A stretch of DNA of 64,000 nt from an uncultured Actinomycetes bacterium (GTDB lineage: Bacteria; Actinomycetota; Acidimicrobiia; Acidimicrobiales; RAAP-2). This document shows positions 49,017 through 58,965 of this stretch, piece after piece; positions within the stretch are counted from its first letter, which is position 1, and each line of letters opens with the position of its first letter. A model generated the notes under the pieces. That model ran no database searches and had not been told where the DNA came from. It was given only the letters and a program-made list of their open reading frames with translations. The DNA lies in contig CAITNF010000011.1 of the NCBI GenBank assembly GCA_903893745.1, positions 16,408-80,407 on the forward strand, in the 5' to 3' direction. A program made the translations under genes and the position numbers.

Positions 49017-50122
49017 ACCGACGATCCCGTCGACGAGGTCATGCGCGTCAGCAACGTGTTGACTTGACTCGCCAGGAACGCTTTGCTCTCGGGCCACGAC
49101 GCAACGATTGCCCCAAAGGTTGTCTCAAAGTGTCCACTCGCGGCAACCACCATCACCAAATAGAGCGGTGCGCTGACACCGGGCAGTGACAGTCGAGTCA
49201 CACCACCGCGCGACCAACCGTGCACAAACGTGGTCGGCTGCCAATTGGACACCGACGTGCCGTGCGAGAGTTTCCCCGAATATGACGAAAGGACGAGTGA
49301 GGCGTTGGAGTCAGAAAAACACGATCCAAACTTCGGCAGCGACATTTCGGCCACGTCGCGTTGCACCATTGTGGTTGTCGAGTAGTACTGAGTCGTCGAA
49401 CCTATTTCGATTCCCTTAAATGAAGTTGACGAAAAGATTTTTGACGAGACTTGATAGTCGGGCATCTGTCCCGCCGCACCGTAGATTCGATCTTTCTTTG
49501 GCGACACCCCAATACAGCGCTGAAACTCTGAGGAGATTTGGCGCCACAGCAACGACGCCGGCGACGTAGTTGGCGGAGCCGTCGTGGTCGTTGACGTCAC
49601 GACTTCAGTCGAGGGAGGAATGATGTATGAGAGAGCGGAGTTCGGCGTTACGTTCCAACCCGTTGGCAGATCACGCAACGTGAGATTCACCGACTGAGCC
49701 AACGCCAATTCCTGAGTGGCATTGCTACGGTGCTGCCACACAATGGCCGCGAGTCCTCCCGCGAATGACGAGAGCAGGACTACTCCGGCAACAATCCAGA
49801 CACTGGCCCGATTCGCTCGCCGAGTCACGTCGCCGCCCTGTTCGCGAATCACCGAGCGCCAAGCGTCGAAATCATCAGTTCGTGGGTGGCGCCAACAGTA
49901 GCGAACGCCGCCGGCGGTGCCAAAGAGGGCCATGCCTCGCGCAAAGCGCAACAGTTGCAAGTTGGTCAGTTCCGACCAGGGCGTTTGCCACGCGACGGCC
50001 GGTTCACCCGCGAGTTGGGTTAGTCCAGTTTCGTCCGCGAGCAGAGTTACCGGCGCAGTCGGTCCGTGGGGCACGAAGGCCGGCTGTACCGTCCATCCCT
50101 CACTACGTAGGGGGAGGGTCAT
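49013..50122 (-). CDS. Uncharacterised single-TM protein with PH-like N-terminal stretch
   Basis: Cytosolic N-term, TM WIVAGVVLLSSFAGGLAAIVW, Thr/Ser/Pro linker and C-terminal extracytoplasmic domain; coupled to hemL. Confidence 0.6.
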   Translation of the reverse strand: MTLPLRSEGWTVQPAFVPHGPTAPVTLLADETGLTQLAGEPAVAWQTPWSELTNLQLLRFARGMALFGTAGGVRYCWRHPRTDDFDAWRSVIREQGGDVTRRANRASVWIVAGVVLLSSFAGGLAAIVWQHRSNATQELALAQSVNLTLRDLPTGWNVTPNSALSYIIPPSTEVVTSTTTTAPPTTSPASLLWRQISSEFQRCIGVSPKKDRIYGAAGQMPDYQVSSKIFSSTSFKGIEIGSTTQYYSTTTMVQRDVAEMSLPKFGSCFSDSNASLVLSSYSGKLSHGTSVSNWQPTTFVHGWSRGGVTRLSLPGVSAPLYLVMVVAASGHFETTFGAIVASWPESKAFLASQVNTLLTRMTSSTGSSV

Positions 50123-51396
50123 GATTGGGCAGTCTCCTTCGCGGCCTCGGCGGCTCGCACCACAGTACGACGCAAATCTGCGTCAGTGTGCGCCATAGAG
50201 AGAAAAAGAATTTCGTAGGCACCCGGCGCCAGCGCAAAACCACGCAGCAGCATCGCGTGAAAGAAGTGTCGGTAGAGCCCGTTCTCACAGACCACCTTGG
50301 CCTCGTCGAAGTTCCGGGGTGGGGCAAAGGGCTCTCGCGAAAGGTAGAGACCCATCAGTGGTCCAACGACCGGCGTCTGGGCGTAAAGACCCGATGACTC
50401 AATCGCTTCGCGCAGCTGCTGGGCAAAATTCTGTACCCGATTGCTGAGCTCCACGTAGTGTTCGGGGCGCATGTGATTAAGCACCGCCACTCCCGCTGCC
50501 GTCGCGAGAGGATTTCCCGACAACGTGCCCGCTTGATAGACGGGTCCTAGCGGGGCGAGCGACTTCATCACCTCGCGCGATCCACCAAAAGCGCCGACGG
50601 GTAATCCCCCGCCAATGACCTTGCCAAAGCACCAGAGGTCGGGGATGACCGAGTAGAACTCACCAGCGCCGCCTGGCGCGAGGCGAAAACCGGTGATCAC
50701 CTCGTCGAAAATTAAGAGAGCGCCCACTCGATCACATTCGGCTCGCAGCCCCGCGAGAAACCCTTCGACCGGGGCCACCAAATTCATGTTCGCCGCAACT
50801 GGTTCTACCAAAACCGCGGCAATGGAGTCGTCCAGGGTGGGTACTTCGTTGTAGGGCGCCACGACCGTATCGCGCACGGCGCCTTCGGTAACGCCAGCCG
50901 AACCGGGTAATCCCATCTGCGCCACGCCACTTCCACCGGCTACCAACAGCGCATCGGAGTGACCGTGATAACAGCCGTCAAACTTCACGATTCGTTCTCG
51001 GCCCGTCGCGCCACGAGCGAGACGAACCGCACTCATGACCGCTTCAGTTCCCGACGAGACGAGACGAACCTGTTCGAGTCCCGGCACGCGGCTCGTTATG
51101 GCCTCAGCGAGTAGTACTTCGCCCGGCGTCGGGGCGCCAAACGTGGTGCCCTCACCCACGGCGTCACTGAGAACCCTCACGACGTCGGGATGGGCGTGAC
51201 CCAAGAGCGAGGCACCGTACGACTGGACGAAGTCCAAGTAGCGATGACCTTCCACGTCGTCAACGTAGGCGCCCGAACCGCGAACCACCGTGTAAGGAGT
51301 TCCCCCTACCGAACGAAATGAGCGCACCGGCGAGTCGACGCCTCCTGGGATCACCCGCAGCGCTCGCTCAAACCATTCAAGATTGGTCGGACTCAA
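50119..51396 (-). CDS. hemL: Glutamate-1-semialdehyde 2,1-aminomutase
   Basis: IPGGVDSPVRSFRSVGGTPYTVVRGSGAYVDDVEGHRYLDFVQSYGASLLGHAHP, IFDEVITGFRLAPGGAGE, FGKVIGGGLPVGAFGG. Confidence 0.96.
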   Translation of the reverse strand: MSPTNLEWFERALRVIPGGVDSPVRSFRSVGGTPYTVVRGSGAYVDDVEGHRYLDFVQSYGASLLGHAHPDVVRVLSDAVGEGTTFGAPTPGEVLLAEAITSRVPGLEQVRLVSSGTEAVMSAVRLARGATGRERIVKFDGCYHGHSDALLVAGGSGVAQMGLPGSAGVTEGAVRDTVVAPYNEVPTLDDSIAAVLVEPVAANMNLVAPVEGFLAGLRAECDRVGALLIFDEVITGFRLAPGGAGEFYSVIPDLWCFGKVIGGGLPVGAFGGSREVMKSLAPLGPVYQAGTLSGNPLATAAGVAVLNHMRPEHYVELSNRVQNFAQQLREAIESSGLYAQTPVVGPLMGLYLSREPFAPPRNFDEAKVVCENGLYRHFFHAMLLRGFALAPGAYEILFLSMAHTDADLRRTVVRAAEAAKETAQS

Positions 51397-52373
51397 CGTG
51401 ACAACTCTTCCGCCACTTCACCAGCGAAGTAGGTCAAGACAAAATCTGCTCCCGCTCGTCGCACCGCAGTTAACTGTTCTATCGCCACCGCTGCGCCGTC
51501 GATCCAACCTTGCTGCGCGGCGGCCTTCACCATGGCGTACTCGCCACTGACGTGATACGCGCACAGGGGTACGTCGAGCTCGCGTCGCAGGTCAGCCACA
51601 ATATCGAGGTAGGTCATCGCCGGCTTGACCATGATGATGTCCGCACCCTGCTCGACGTCCGCTCGTGCTTCTCGTAACGCTTCACGGCGATTGCGTGCGT
51701 CTTGTTGATAGGACCGACGGTCACCACCGTCGGCAATCTCGACTCCCACCGCGTCGCGGAAGGGTCCGTAGAGGGCGCTCGCGTACTTCGCCGCGTAGGC
51801 CAAAATCACTACGTCGCTAAAACCTTCGTCATCGAGAGCTTGACGAATCGCCCCTACTTGGCCGTCCATCATGCCGCTGGGGGCTACGACGGTGGCGCCG
51901 GCCCTGGCCTGGGCCACGGCGGTGCGGGCGTACAGCTCCAGCGTGGCATCGTTATCGACCGTGCCGTTGTCGCGCACCACGCCACAGTGACCATGGGTCG
52001 TGTACTCGTCCAAGCAGAGGTCGGCCATCACGACGAGTTCGTCACCGAATTCATCACGTAGGGAACGAAGCGCCACCTGCACGACTCCCTCGTCATGCCA
52101 GGCTCCACTGCCGAACTCATCTTTCAGTAGTGGCACTCCAAAGAGAATCACGCCCCCAACACCGGCCCGATGAAGTACTCGAACCTCTTCGTGCAACGAA
52201 TCCAAAGTATGTTGGGCGTGACCGGGTAGTGAGTGAATTGGTCGCGGACTACTCAGTCCTTCAGCCACAAAAAGTGGGGCTACGAGGTCCGCGGGGGCCA
52301 ACGATGTTTCGGCAACCAGTCGTCGCAACGCGGCGGTACGGCGAAGTCGGCGCGGTCGTTCGGCGGGAAACAC
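51393..52373 (-). CDS. hemB: Delta-aminolevulinic acid dehydratase
   Basis: DLCLDEYTTHGHCG, VAPSGMMDGQVGAIR, MVKPAMTYLDIV, AYHVSGEYAMVKAA. Confidence 0.95.
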   Translation of the reverse strand: MFPAERPRRLRRTAALRRLVAETSLAPADLVAPLFVAEGLSSPRPIHSLPGHAQHTLDSLHEEVRVLHRAGVGGVILFGVPLLKDEFGSGAWHDEGVVQVALRSLRDEFGDELVVMADLCLDEYTTHGHCGVVRDNGTVDNDATLELYARTAVAQARAGATVVAPSGMMDGQVGAIRQALDDEGFSDVVILAYAAKYASALYGPFRDAVGVEIADGGDRRSYQQDARNRREALREARADVEQGADIIMVKPAMTYLDIVADLRRELDVPLCAYHVSGEYAMVKAAAQQGWIDGAAVAIEQLTAVRRAGADFVLTYFAGEVAEELSR

Positions 52374-52406
52374 TTGACTAGCCTATTACCCCGTTCGCGC
52401 GGCTCT

Positions 52407-53093
52407 TCAGCGAGGTCGGGACTGGATTACTTCAAGGCGTGCACGTAGTGAAGGGCCCCACCCCTCGATAACGCGCTGGTGAACTTTTCTCACTTCGACG
52501 CTGGTCGTGTGGCCGGGAACTGCCACCCACGTCGCGTCGTCCACGAAGTCCTTGACTACTTCCCACGCGGATGGTGCCCCGATAAGCAGCACATCGGCCC
52601 CGCGCACTTCGCCAATCTGGTCGTTCGTCAGCGCCAGCGGGCGGGTCTCGTAACAGACAATCTTCACCACTTCAATGCCTCGCTCCGCCAGTAAGCGAGG
52701 TAACTCTTCGCGTTGCTGGTGAGCACCCAATAGCAGCACCCGACCATCAACAATGGACGTCGCCAGATCGAGCGCACCGCCCTGGGAAGTAACCGCGACG
52801 GTCACACCTTCAGCAAGTAATGCCGACGTCGTTGCTTCGCCAACGCTAACGACCTGGACTGGTGGGTGCAGTGAGTTCAACGCGAGCGCGGCGTAAGGAG
52901 CACTGCGCGCACTCGTGACGACGAGCGTGGTGCACGGCTGCGCACTCGCTTCACGAATTGATTGCGCGACGACGTCGCGATCAGCGTAGGACGTGGTGGT
53001 GAGTGGAATCTCGACCACACTCGCCTCGCTCGGAATCCACGCTCGCAGCGCATCATTTTGCCCGGTCTCTCGGGTCAAGACCACACGCAGCAC
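52407..53093 (-). CDS. hemD: Uroporphyrinogen-III synthase
   Basis: Position between hemC and hemB; VLTRETGQNDALRAW, VVTSARSAPYAAL, LLIGAPSAWEVV. Confidence 0.85.
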   Translation of the reverse strand: MLRVVLTRETGQNDALRAWIPSEASVVEIPLTTTSYADRDVVAQSIREASAQPCTTLVVTSARSAPYAALALNSLHPPVQVVSVGEATTSALLAEGVTVAVTSQGGALDLATSIVDGRVLLLGAHQQREELPRLLAERGIEVVKIVCYETRPLALTNDQIGEVRGADVLLIGAPSAWEVVKDFVDDATWVAVPGHTTSVEVRKVHQRVIEGWGPSLRARLEVIQSRPR

Positions 53094-53094
53094 G

Positions 53095-53991
53095 TTACGA
53101 CCATCCCGGCAACTGCGCGCCACCTTGCTCATCGCGTAAGTTGCGGGCCAACTCAATCCCTAACAACATTGGATCGGTGCCCGACACGACGTGTCGCACA
53201 CTGCTCGAACCGTCCACGGCAATCATGACGCCGCGCAGTTCACAGCGCCCCGACACAACATTCGCGTGCGCCCCAGCGGGAATCGAGCAGCCGGCGCCGA
53301 GTTCTTTTAGAAATGAGCGCTCCGCAATCAGGGCCATCATCGCGTCGTCAAGGTTGATACTGGCAACGGCGTGGAACGCTTGTTCATCATCGCTGCGTAC
53401 TTCAAGAGCAAGGGCACCCTGACCCACTTGTGGAATGAACCACTGCGGATCAAGTCGTTGCGCCACTCGAGCTGACTCTTCGAGTCGAGCCAGCGCGGCG
53501 GCGGCGGTAATTACCGCGTCAACACCACTACTCGCGGCTATTTCAAGGCGACGAGCCATATTGCCCCGCAGCTCAACTACGCGCAGATCCGGGCGGCGTT
53601 CGAGCAGCAGTGCTCGCCGTCGCGGTGATCCCGTCGCGACGGTGGCTCCCGGACCGAGCCCGGCCAATGAGCGACCCACCAGTACGTCAGCACCATCCAA
53701 CCGTTCTGGCACACTCGCGAGTACCAGCCCCTCGGGTGTCGTGCTGGGAAGATCTTTGGCGCTGTGTACTGCGACGTCAGCTTCACCGCGAAGAAGGGCC
53801 TGTTGCACTTCAACGGCGAAGACGCCTCGGCCACCAAGTTCAACCAGCGGTACGTCGAGCGCACGGTCGCCAACGGTTTCGACGGGCACCAGAGAACTTT
53901 CGATACCGACAGCTAGCAACCGCTCGCGCACTAACTCCGCTTGGCGCAGCGCGAGCGGGGAGCGTCGCGTCGCCAGGCGCAGACCACTCAT
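53095..53991 (-). CDS. hemC: Porphobilinogen deaminase
   Basis: LRLATRRSPLALRQAELV, VHSAKDLPSTTPEGL, GCSIPAGAHANV. Confidence 0.95.
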   Translation of the reverse strand: MSGLRLATRRSPLALRQAELVRERLLAVGIESSLVPVETVGDRALDVPLVELGGRGVFAVEVQQALLRGEADVAVHSAKDLPSTTPEGLVLASVPERLDGADVLVGRSLAGLGPGATVATGSPRRRALLLERRPDLRVVELRGNMARRLEIAASSGVDAVITAAAALARLEESARVAQRLDPQWFIPQVGQGALALEVRSDDEQAFHAVASINLDDAMMALIAERSFLKELGAGCSIPAGAHANVVSGRCELRGVMIAVDGSSSVRHVVSGTDPMLLGIELARNLRDEQGGAQLPGWS

Positions 53992-55250
53992 AGGTCGAAG
54001 AGATTTCGGGTGGCTTCGGTCAGACGTAGTCCTTGGTCACTGCCGGCCGCTTCCTTGAGGGCCATGGTGGGCCGATGAGCAATTTTGGCGACCACGGCAC
54101 GGACGAGTGAGGTGACCTGATCGCGCTGTTCGTCACTCATTGCGGCGAGTTCGTGAGCCCGCCGAGTCATTTCAACTTCAACCAGTTCATCAAATCGCTC
54201 ACGTAATTGGCGAACAATATTCGACGCACCGCGAGCACGTCGATCCTCGAGGTACCGTGCCACATCGTGTGTCACAAGTTCTTCGGCTTCGCCCAAAGCT
54301 TCACGACGGTTGCCCAGTGCTCGTTCCACGCGGACCCTCAAGTCATCAATGTCAACTCGCCGAATCGTTGCCAGATCACTTACGTCGCGCGCAACAGCAC
54401 GCGGGACTCCGAGGTCGACCAGGAATAGAGGTTCAGTTCGCATCGACAACTGCGCGACATTAATAAGAGGAGTCGTCACCTCCACCGCGGTTATCACGAG
54501 ACGCACTCGAGCGAGCTGCTCCGCGAGCTGCTCGCTGTCCACAACTCGAGCTCGAGGATCACCCAAAGTCGCACACATTGTTTCGGCGCGCGTCTTCGTG
54601 CGATTAATAAAGGTGAGCGTGGCGAGTCCGGGGGTGGCCGCGAGCAGGCTCTTCGCTACACCACCCGCGAGTCGCCCCGCCCCCACAATCAGGACCTCGG
54701 CATTGGTGAACTCGGGGCCGAGTTCCTCAATAGCAAACGATGCTGCCGCGTGCGCGAAACTCGTCGTGCCCCGGGCAATGGCAGTTTCATTGCGGACTCG
54801 TCGGCCCGAAGCCAAGGCTCGATGGAATAGCTCATCCATCTCTTCACCAGCCGTCTGCTCTTCGAGAGCCAAGTCCAGTGCCCGACGTAACTGCCCGAGA
54901 ACTTCAAACTCACCCGGCACGACGGACTTCAAACCGGCCGCCACACTAAACAAGTGGTCCGCAACTCCTCGATCGAAATGCACACTCAGGTGTGGGGTGA
55001 TCTCCGACGCTGGCAGGTCGGTGACCTCAGCTAAGACTGCGGTTATCTCATCGACGGCCCCGTGGAAGAGGTCAACCACCGCTACCACTTCAGTACGCAG
55101 ACAGGTTGAAACAAATACCGCTTCGTGAATGTTGCGATGGCTCACGAGTAGGCGGAGCACCTTAGGCCATTCGTGTTCGGGCACCGTGAGTCGCTCGAGT
55201 AAATCGAGCGAACTTCGCTCGTGGTCCACGCCAACTGAAATGAGGGTCAC
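53988..55250 (-). CDS. hemA: Glutamyl-tRNA reductase
   Basis: LISVGVDHERSSLDLLERL, STCLRTEVVAVV, LFHRALASGRRVRNETAI, EVLIVGAGRLAGGVAKSL. Confidence 0.94.
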   Translation of the reverse strand: MTLISVGVDHERSSLDLLERLTVPEHEWPKVLRLLVSHRNIHEAVFVSTCLRTEVVAVVDLFHGAVDEITAVLAEVTDLPASEITPHLSVHFDRGVADHLFSVAAGLKSVVPGEFEVLGQLRRALDLALEEQTAGEEMDELFHRALASGRRVRNETAIARGTTSFAHAAASFAIEELGPEFTNAEVLIVGAGRLAGGVAKSLLAATPGLATLTFINRTKTRAETMCATLGDPRARVVDSEQLAEQLARVRLVITAVEVTTPLINVAQLSMRTEPLFLVDLGVPRAVARDVSDLATIRRVDIDDLRVRVERALGNRREALGEAEELVTHDVARYLEDRRARGASNIVRQLRERFDELVEVEMTRRAHELAAMSDEQRDQVTSLVRAVVAKIAHRPTMALKEAAGSDQGLRLTEATRNLFDL

Positions 55251-55274
55251 TAGTTCTCCGCCGTCGGGGTCACT

Positions 55275-55976
55275 CTACGCCCCCCGGTGATTGGTCGCTG
55301 CGGCGATGCCTAGCGAGTGCAGCACCCCACCGCCCAAGGGGCCAGTCCCATTATTGAGGTGGTACATCAGAATCTGGAGTTCAATTGAAAAGTCCACGTA
55401 GTGCACTGCCGTACCCAGCGGCACGGTAAGTACTTGGGGGGCGAAGTTCAAAATCGCGTGGACGTTCGCCGCAACGAGTCGGTTGCAGGCCTCTTGAGCC
55501 TGATCGGCCGGTACGCAGAGCACACCCACCGTCGCGTTTGGTAGTGGCTCGCTGAACGAGCGAACCACTTGTCCACCAATTTCGGTGCCCACCACTTTGG
55601 AATCAACGTCGTACAGTGCCGCCAGAGTGGCTCCGCGTACCAGGAAGTTCGTCGAGTTAACGAGTGCGCGTCCGAGGTTGCCCATCCCCACGACGATTAC
55701 GTCGCAGTGAATACTTTGACCCAGGGCCTCCCCAATTCGTTCATTCAACACGGTGACGTCGTAACCCGCACCCCGTGTGCCGAGCGTGCCCAGCCCGGCT
55801 AAGTCACGACGCACCGTCGTCGCGGTCACGCCGGCCAACTCGCCAATCTGGCTCGAGTCGATTCGTTGCAGTCCTTGCGCCGCCCAACCTTCGACGATGC
55901 GCTGGTACACGGGAAGTCGCGAAATTGTTGGCTCTGAGAGTTTGCGGGAGCGAAGTCGAGCCGTCGCCATAGTCAC
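55275..55976 (-). CDS. rex: Redox-sensing transcriptional repressor Rex
   Basis: SEPTISRLPVYQRIVEGWAAQGLQRIDSSQIGELAGVTATTVRRDLAGLGTLGTRGAGYDV, VIVVGMGNLGRALVN. Start possibly ATG 55970. Confidence 0.93.
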   Translation of the reverse strand: MTMATARLRSRKLSEPTISRLPVYQRIVEGWAAQGLQRIDSSQIGELAGVTATTVRRDLAGLGTLGTRGAGYDVTVLNERIGEALGQSIHCDVIVVGMGNLGRALVNSTNFLVRGATLAALYDVDSKVVGTEIGGQVVRSFSEPLPNATVGVLCVPADQAQEACNRLVAANVHAILNFAPQVLTVPLGTAVHYVDFSIELQILMYHLNNGTGPLGGGVLHSLGIAAATNHRGA

Positions 55977-55977
55977 A

Positions 55978-55997
55978 CGCTAGTAAAGGTACTAGCG
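55978..55997. promoter_or_regulatory. Perfect inverted repeat CGCTAGTA-AAGG-TACTAGCG between proC and rex
   Basis: 8-bp arms, 4-nt spacer, overlapping the proC stop and the rex ribosome-binding region. Confidence 0.45.
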
Positions 55998-56798
55998 ACC
56001 TAACTGACGACTGCGCTCCGTGGCGGCAGCGACCGCTTCGAGAAAGGCCGCGCGCACGGCACGACTCTCCAGCATTCGCAGGCCGGCGGCAGTTGTGCCT
56101 CCGGGTGATGTCACTTGAGCGCGCAACTCTTCGGGTGATTGTCCCGACGAACTCAAAAGAGCGGCCGCCCCTTCGAAGGTACCCACAACTAATTGACGCG
56201 AGACGTCGTGCGACAGTCCTTGATGCACACCGGCGTCAATCATCGCTTCAATCACCAAGTAGAGATAGGCCGGTCCCGAACCAGATAGTCCAGTTACCGC
56301 ATCAATATTTTTCTCCGTGACGCGCACGACGGTGCCGACCGCCCCCAGCACCGCCTCGGCCCAGTCCAGGTCTTCCTTGGTGACGTGTGACCCTCCGGCG
56401 ATGGCACTGACACCCTTGCCCACTACCACCGGAGTGTTCGGCATTGCGCGCACGACAGCGACCGGACCAGGGAAGACTGCCTCGAGTCGCTGCGTTGAAA
56501 GCCCGGCGACCACCGAGAGCAGGCGCGTCGCGCCCGCTGCGGCCACGGTACGCGCAGCCCCCTCCGCGTGATCGGGCTTGACGCAGAGCACCACCCCACT
56601 TGACGCATCGACGTGTTCGAGCTCGAGCGACGCCAGTACCGCGACCCCAGCTAGGCGACTTTGGAGATCTTGACGCTGCTGGGCGACATGTTCAATGATG
56701 GCGAGTTCGCTTGGCGCACACCACTTGGCGTGCAGGAGTCCTTCGGCCAGGGCCGAGCCCATCCGTCCTCCGCCCACGATAATGAGTCGAAACGCCAT
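55992..56798 (-). CDS. proC: Pyrroline-5-carboxylate reductase
   Basis: IIVGGGRMGSALAEGLL, RAMPNTPVVVGKGVSAIAGG, GLSGSGPAYLYLVIEAMIDAGVHQGLS. Confidence 0.95.
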   Translation of the reverse strand: MAFRLIIVGGGRMGSALAEGLLHAKWCAPSELAIIEHVAQQRQDLQSRLAGVAVLASLELEHVDASSGVVLCVKPDHAEGAARTVAAAGATRLLSVVAGLSTQRLEAVFPGPVAVVRAMPNTPVVVGKGVSAIAGGSHVTKEDLDWAEAVLGAVGTVVRVTEKNIDAVTGLSGSGPAYLYLVIEAMIDAGVHQGLSHDVSRQLVVGTFEGAAALLSSSGQSPEELRAQVTSPGGTTAAGLRMLESRAVRAAFLEAVAAATERSRQLGR

Positions 56799-56811
56799 CC
56801 CACTAGGTTAC

Positions 56812-57297
56812 TCAGCGATTTCGGGGGCGCCGTCGGTAGTGCGACGCATGCCCCAGCGACATCGCCGTGGGAAAGATTTCATCAACGGAGGCCAGTACGG
56901 CCCCGAGAAGTTCGTCGAGTACGTCAGCGTCAACCTGACCTAGTGGCACGCTCGCTACTAGGTAGATCCCCGCTTCGGGACCTATGGCCAGTTGGACACC
57001 ACGAATCGAAAAATTCTTCACCAAGAGATATCGATACAGTTCGACGAGATTCTCTTCTGGCGCTGAGATGACTTCAGTTTCGAAATACACGGTGCGCTGG
57101 CGCAAAGTCAGCCAGACCGTAATCACGTCTTTCTCGTCACCACGTAGTCGAATCAACCAGTGCGAGTTTCCGGTGGCGTCAGTCTCAGGTTGGTGCTCAA
57201 TTTGGGGAGGCGCCGACTCGAGCTGCCACCCCTTCGCCCACTGTTCAATGGTGACGTTCAGAAGTTCGGCATCACCGGGTCCGCGTAAGGTCGACAC
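56812..57297 (-). CDS. YbjN-domain protein
   Basis: Small acidic protein next to mshA; LVELYRYLLVKNFSIRGVQLAIGPEAGIYLVASVPL. Confidence 0.8.
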   Translation of the reverse strand: MSTLRGPGDAELLNVTIEQWAKGWQLESAPPQIEHQPETDATGNSHWLIRLRGDEKDVITVWLTLRQRTVYFETEVISAPEENLVELYRYLLVKNFSIRGVQLAIGPEAGIYLVASVPLGQVDADVLDELLGAVLASVDEIFPTAMSLGHASHYRRRPRNR

Positions 57298-57299
57298 GC

Positions 57300-58517
57300 T
57301 TAGCAGCGAACGAGACCCGAAGTCATTAGCTCTTCGGTCAGCGCCGCGAGCGAGACCGCCGCCGATCGCCAGGTATAGGAACGAGCGAGCAGCACGGCTC
57401 CGGTCGAAAGTGAGGTAACTCGATCGGGCTCAATAAGTTCATCGACGGCGTCGGCCCAAACTTTTGGTTCGCGATCGTGAACTAAAAGTCCATTCACACC
57501 GGGCTCTACCAACGTCGTTAGTCCACCAACGGCGCTCGCCACTACTGGCGTGCCACAGGCCGATGACTCGAGTGCCACCAGTCCGAAACTCTCCGCCCTC
57601 GACGGCACAAGCGTGACGTCAGCGGCGCGCATCCACGACGACAACAGTTGATGGGCCTGGGGCGCCACAAAACTGACTTGATCGATTACGCCCGCTTCAG
57701 CTACTCGCTCATGCAGACGTGCCAACGTTGCTCGACCATCGGCACCCGAAGGACCACCAATAATGGCCAGAATGGCATCTCGATTCCTCTGGCGCATTTC
57801 AATCAGCGTTTCAAGTGCCAAATCGACACCTTTCAGCGTCTGAATACGACCAACGAACAGCAGCATCGTCACGTCTGGATCAATACCCAGAGCTCGTCGC
57901 GCCTGTGGACGAAAGCCCGGTGAAAAGAAGGCGTGTTCCACCCCGAGCGGTACTACGTGCACGCGTGACGGAGTGGCGTCATAGAAACGCACAATCTGTT
58001 CGGCTTCCACCTCACAACTCGCCAAGACCGCGTCGGCACACGCAAAGATTTGGGACTCTTGTTGTGATCGCTCCTCAGACTCTGCTTCGAAGGTGTCGGC
58101 CTTGACTCGTTCCAAGGTATGAAACGTCATGATGAGCGGAATATCGAGTTCGTGCTTCAAGCGGTGACCGGCGAGTCCACTTAACCAGTAGTTGGCATGA
58201 ATGACGTCGGGCACACCAGAGCAGCGAAAGCGTGTGGCGACTGAGTCGGTGAACTCGTCGACGTAACGAGGGAAGTCACCACGCTGCAGGGCTGTTGCTG
58301 GTCCCGCGGTCACGTGGTGGACTCGAAGTCCCGGTTCTACGAGGACCGTGTCGCGCACGAGAGGATTGTCACGACGGGTGTACACGTCAACCTCGTGACC
58401 AAGTCGAGCCAGTGCACTCGAGAGTTCGCGAACGTAGACATTCATGCCACCGCCATCACCAGTCCCGGGCTGGGCCAACGGTGAGGTGTGATACGAGAGA
58501 ACTGCCAGCCGTGCCAT
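57300..58517 (-). CDS. mshA: D-inositol-3-phosphate glycosyltransferase (mycothiol biosynthesis)
   Basis: LSYHTSPLAQPGTGDGGGMNVYVRELSSALARLGHEVDVYTRR, GT4 motif ESFGLVALESSACGTPVVASAVGGL. Confidence 0.9.
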   Translation of the reverse strand: MARLAVLSYHTSPLAQPGTGDGGGMNVYVRELSSALARLGHEVDVYTRRDNPLVRDTVLVEPGLRVHHVTAGPATALQRGDFPRYVDEFTDSVATRFRCSGVPDVIHANYWLSGLAGHRLKHELDIPLIMTFHTLERVKADTFEAESEERSQQESQIFACADAVLASCEVEAEQIVRFYDATPSRVHVVPLGVEHAFFSPGFRPQARRALGIDPDVTMLLFVGRIQTLKGVDLALETLIEMRQRNRDAILAIIGGPSGADGRATLARLHERVAEAGVIDQVSFVAPQAHQLLSSWMRAADVTLVPSRAESFGLVALESSACGTPVVASAVGGLTTLVEPGVNGLLVHDREPKVWADAVDELIEPDRVTSLSTGAVLLARSYTWRSAAVSLAALTEELMTSGLVRC

Positions 58518-58546
58518 ACACCAAGCCTACCGGCGCGCTCGGCACC

Positions 58547-58873
58547 TCATTCTGGCGGTAACGATGAAGCGGCGGATGACTTCAAAACCAGCCACCGAAC
58601 GTCGCGGCGCGCAACGAGTCCGAACTCACGAGAGTCCGTCGACATTGTGGGATTGTCACCGCGAAGGTCCAGCATCGAGCGCGTCCGAGCAACGCAGCGT
58701 TTCACTACCCACCGAGTCTGATTGCGAGGATCACGCGCCACCACCACGTCACCAACACGAATAGGGCGCCAAGGACGAACGGCAGTGAGCCGCTGGCCCG
58801 ATAAGTAGGTCGGGAGCATTGATGGCCCGTCAACCGTGACCCGTCGCAGAACGAGTTGTAGCAAGCGCGTCAC
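58547..58873 (-). CDS. S26-family signal peptidase, putative Ni-SOD leader peptidase (SodX-like)
   Basis: DGPSMLPTY (Ser), WVVKRCV (Lys), LRGDNPTMSTDSREFG; divergent from the Ni-SOD gene. Confidence 0.85.
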   Translation of the reverse strand: MTRLLQLVLRRVTVDGPSMLPTYLSGQRLTAVRPWRPIRVGDVVVARDPRNQTRWVVKRCVARTRSMLDLRGDNPTMSTDSREFGLVARRDVRWLVLKSSAASSLPPE

Positions 58874-58965
58874 GAGGATGAACGCTACCGGGCATTACTG
58901 ACTAACCTTCACTACAGAAATATGTTCTGCCTCAACCGCAGACGAATCAATTGAAAGGCGAAGCC

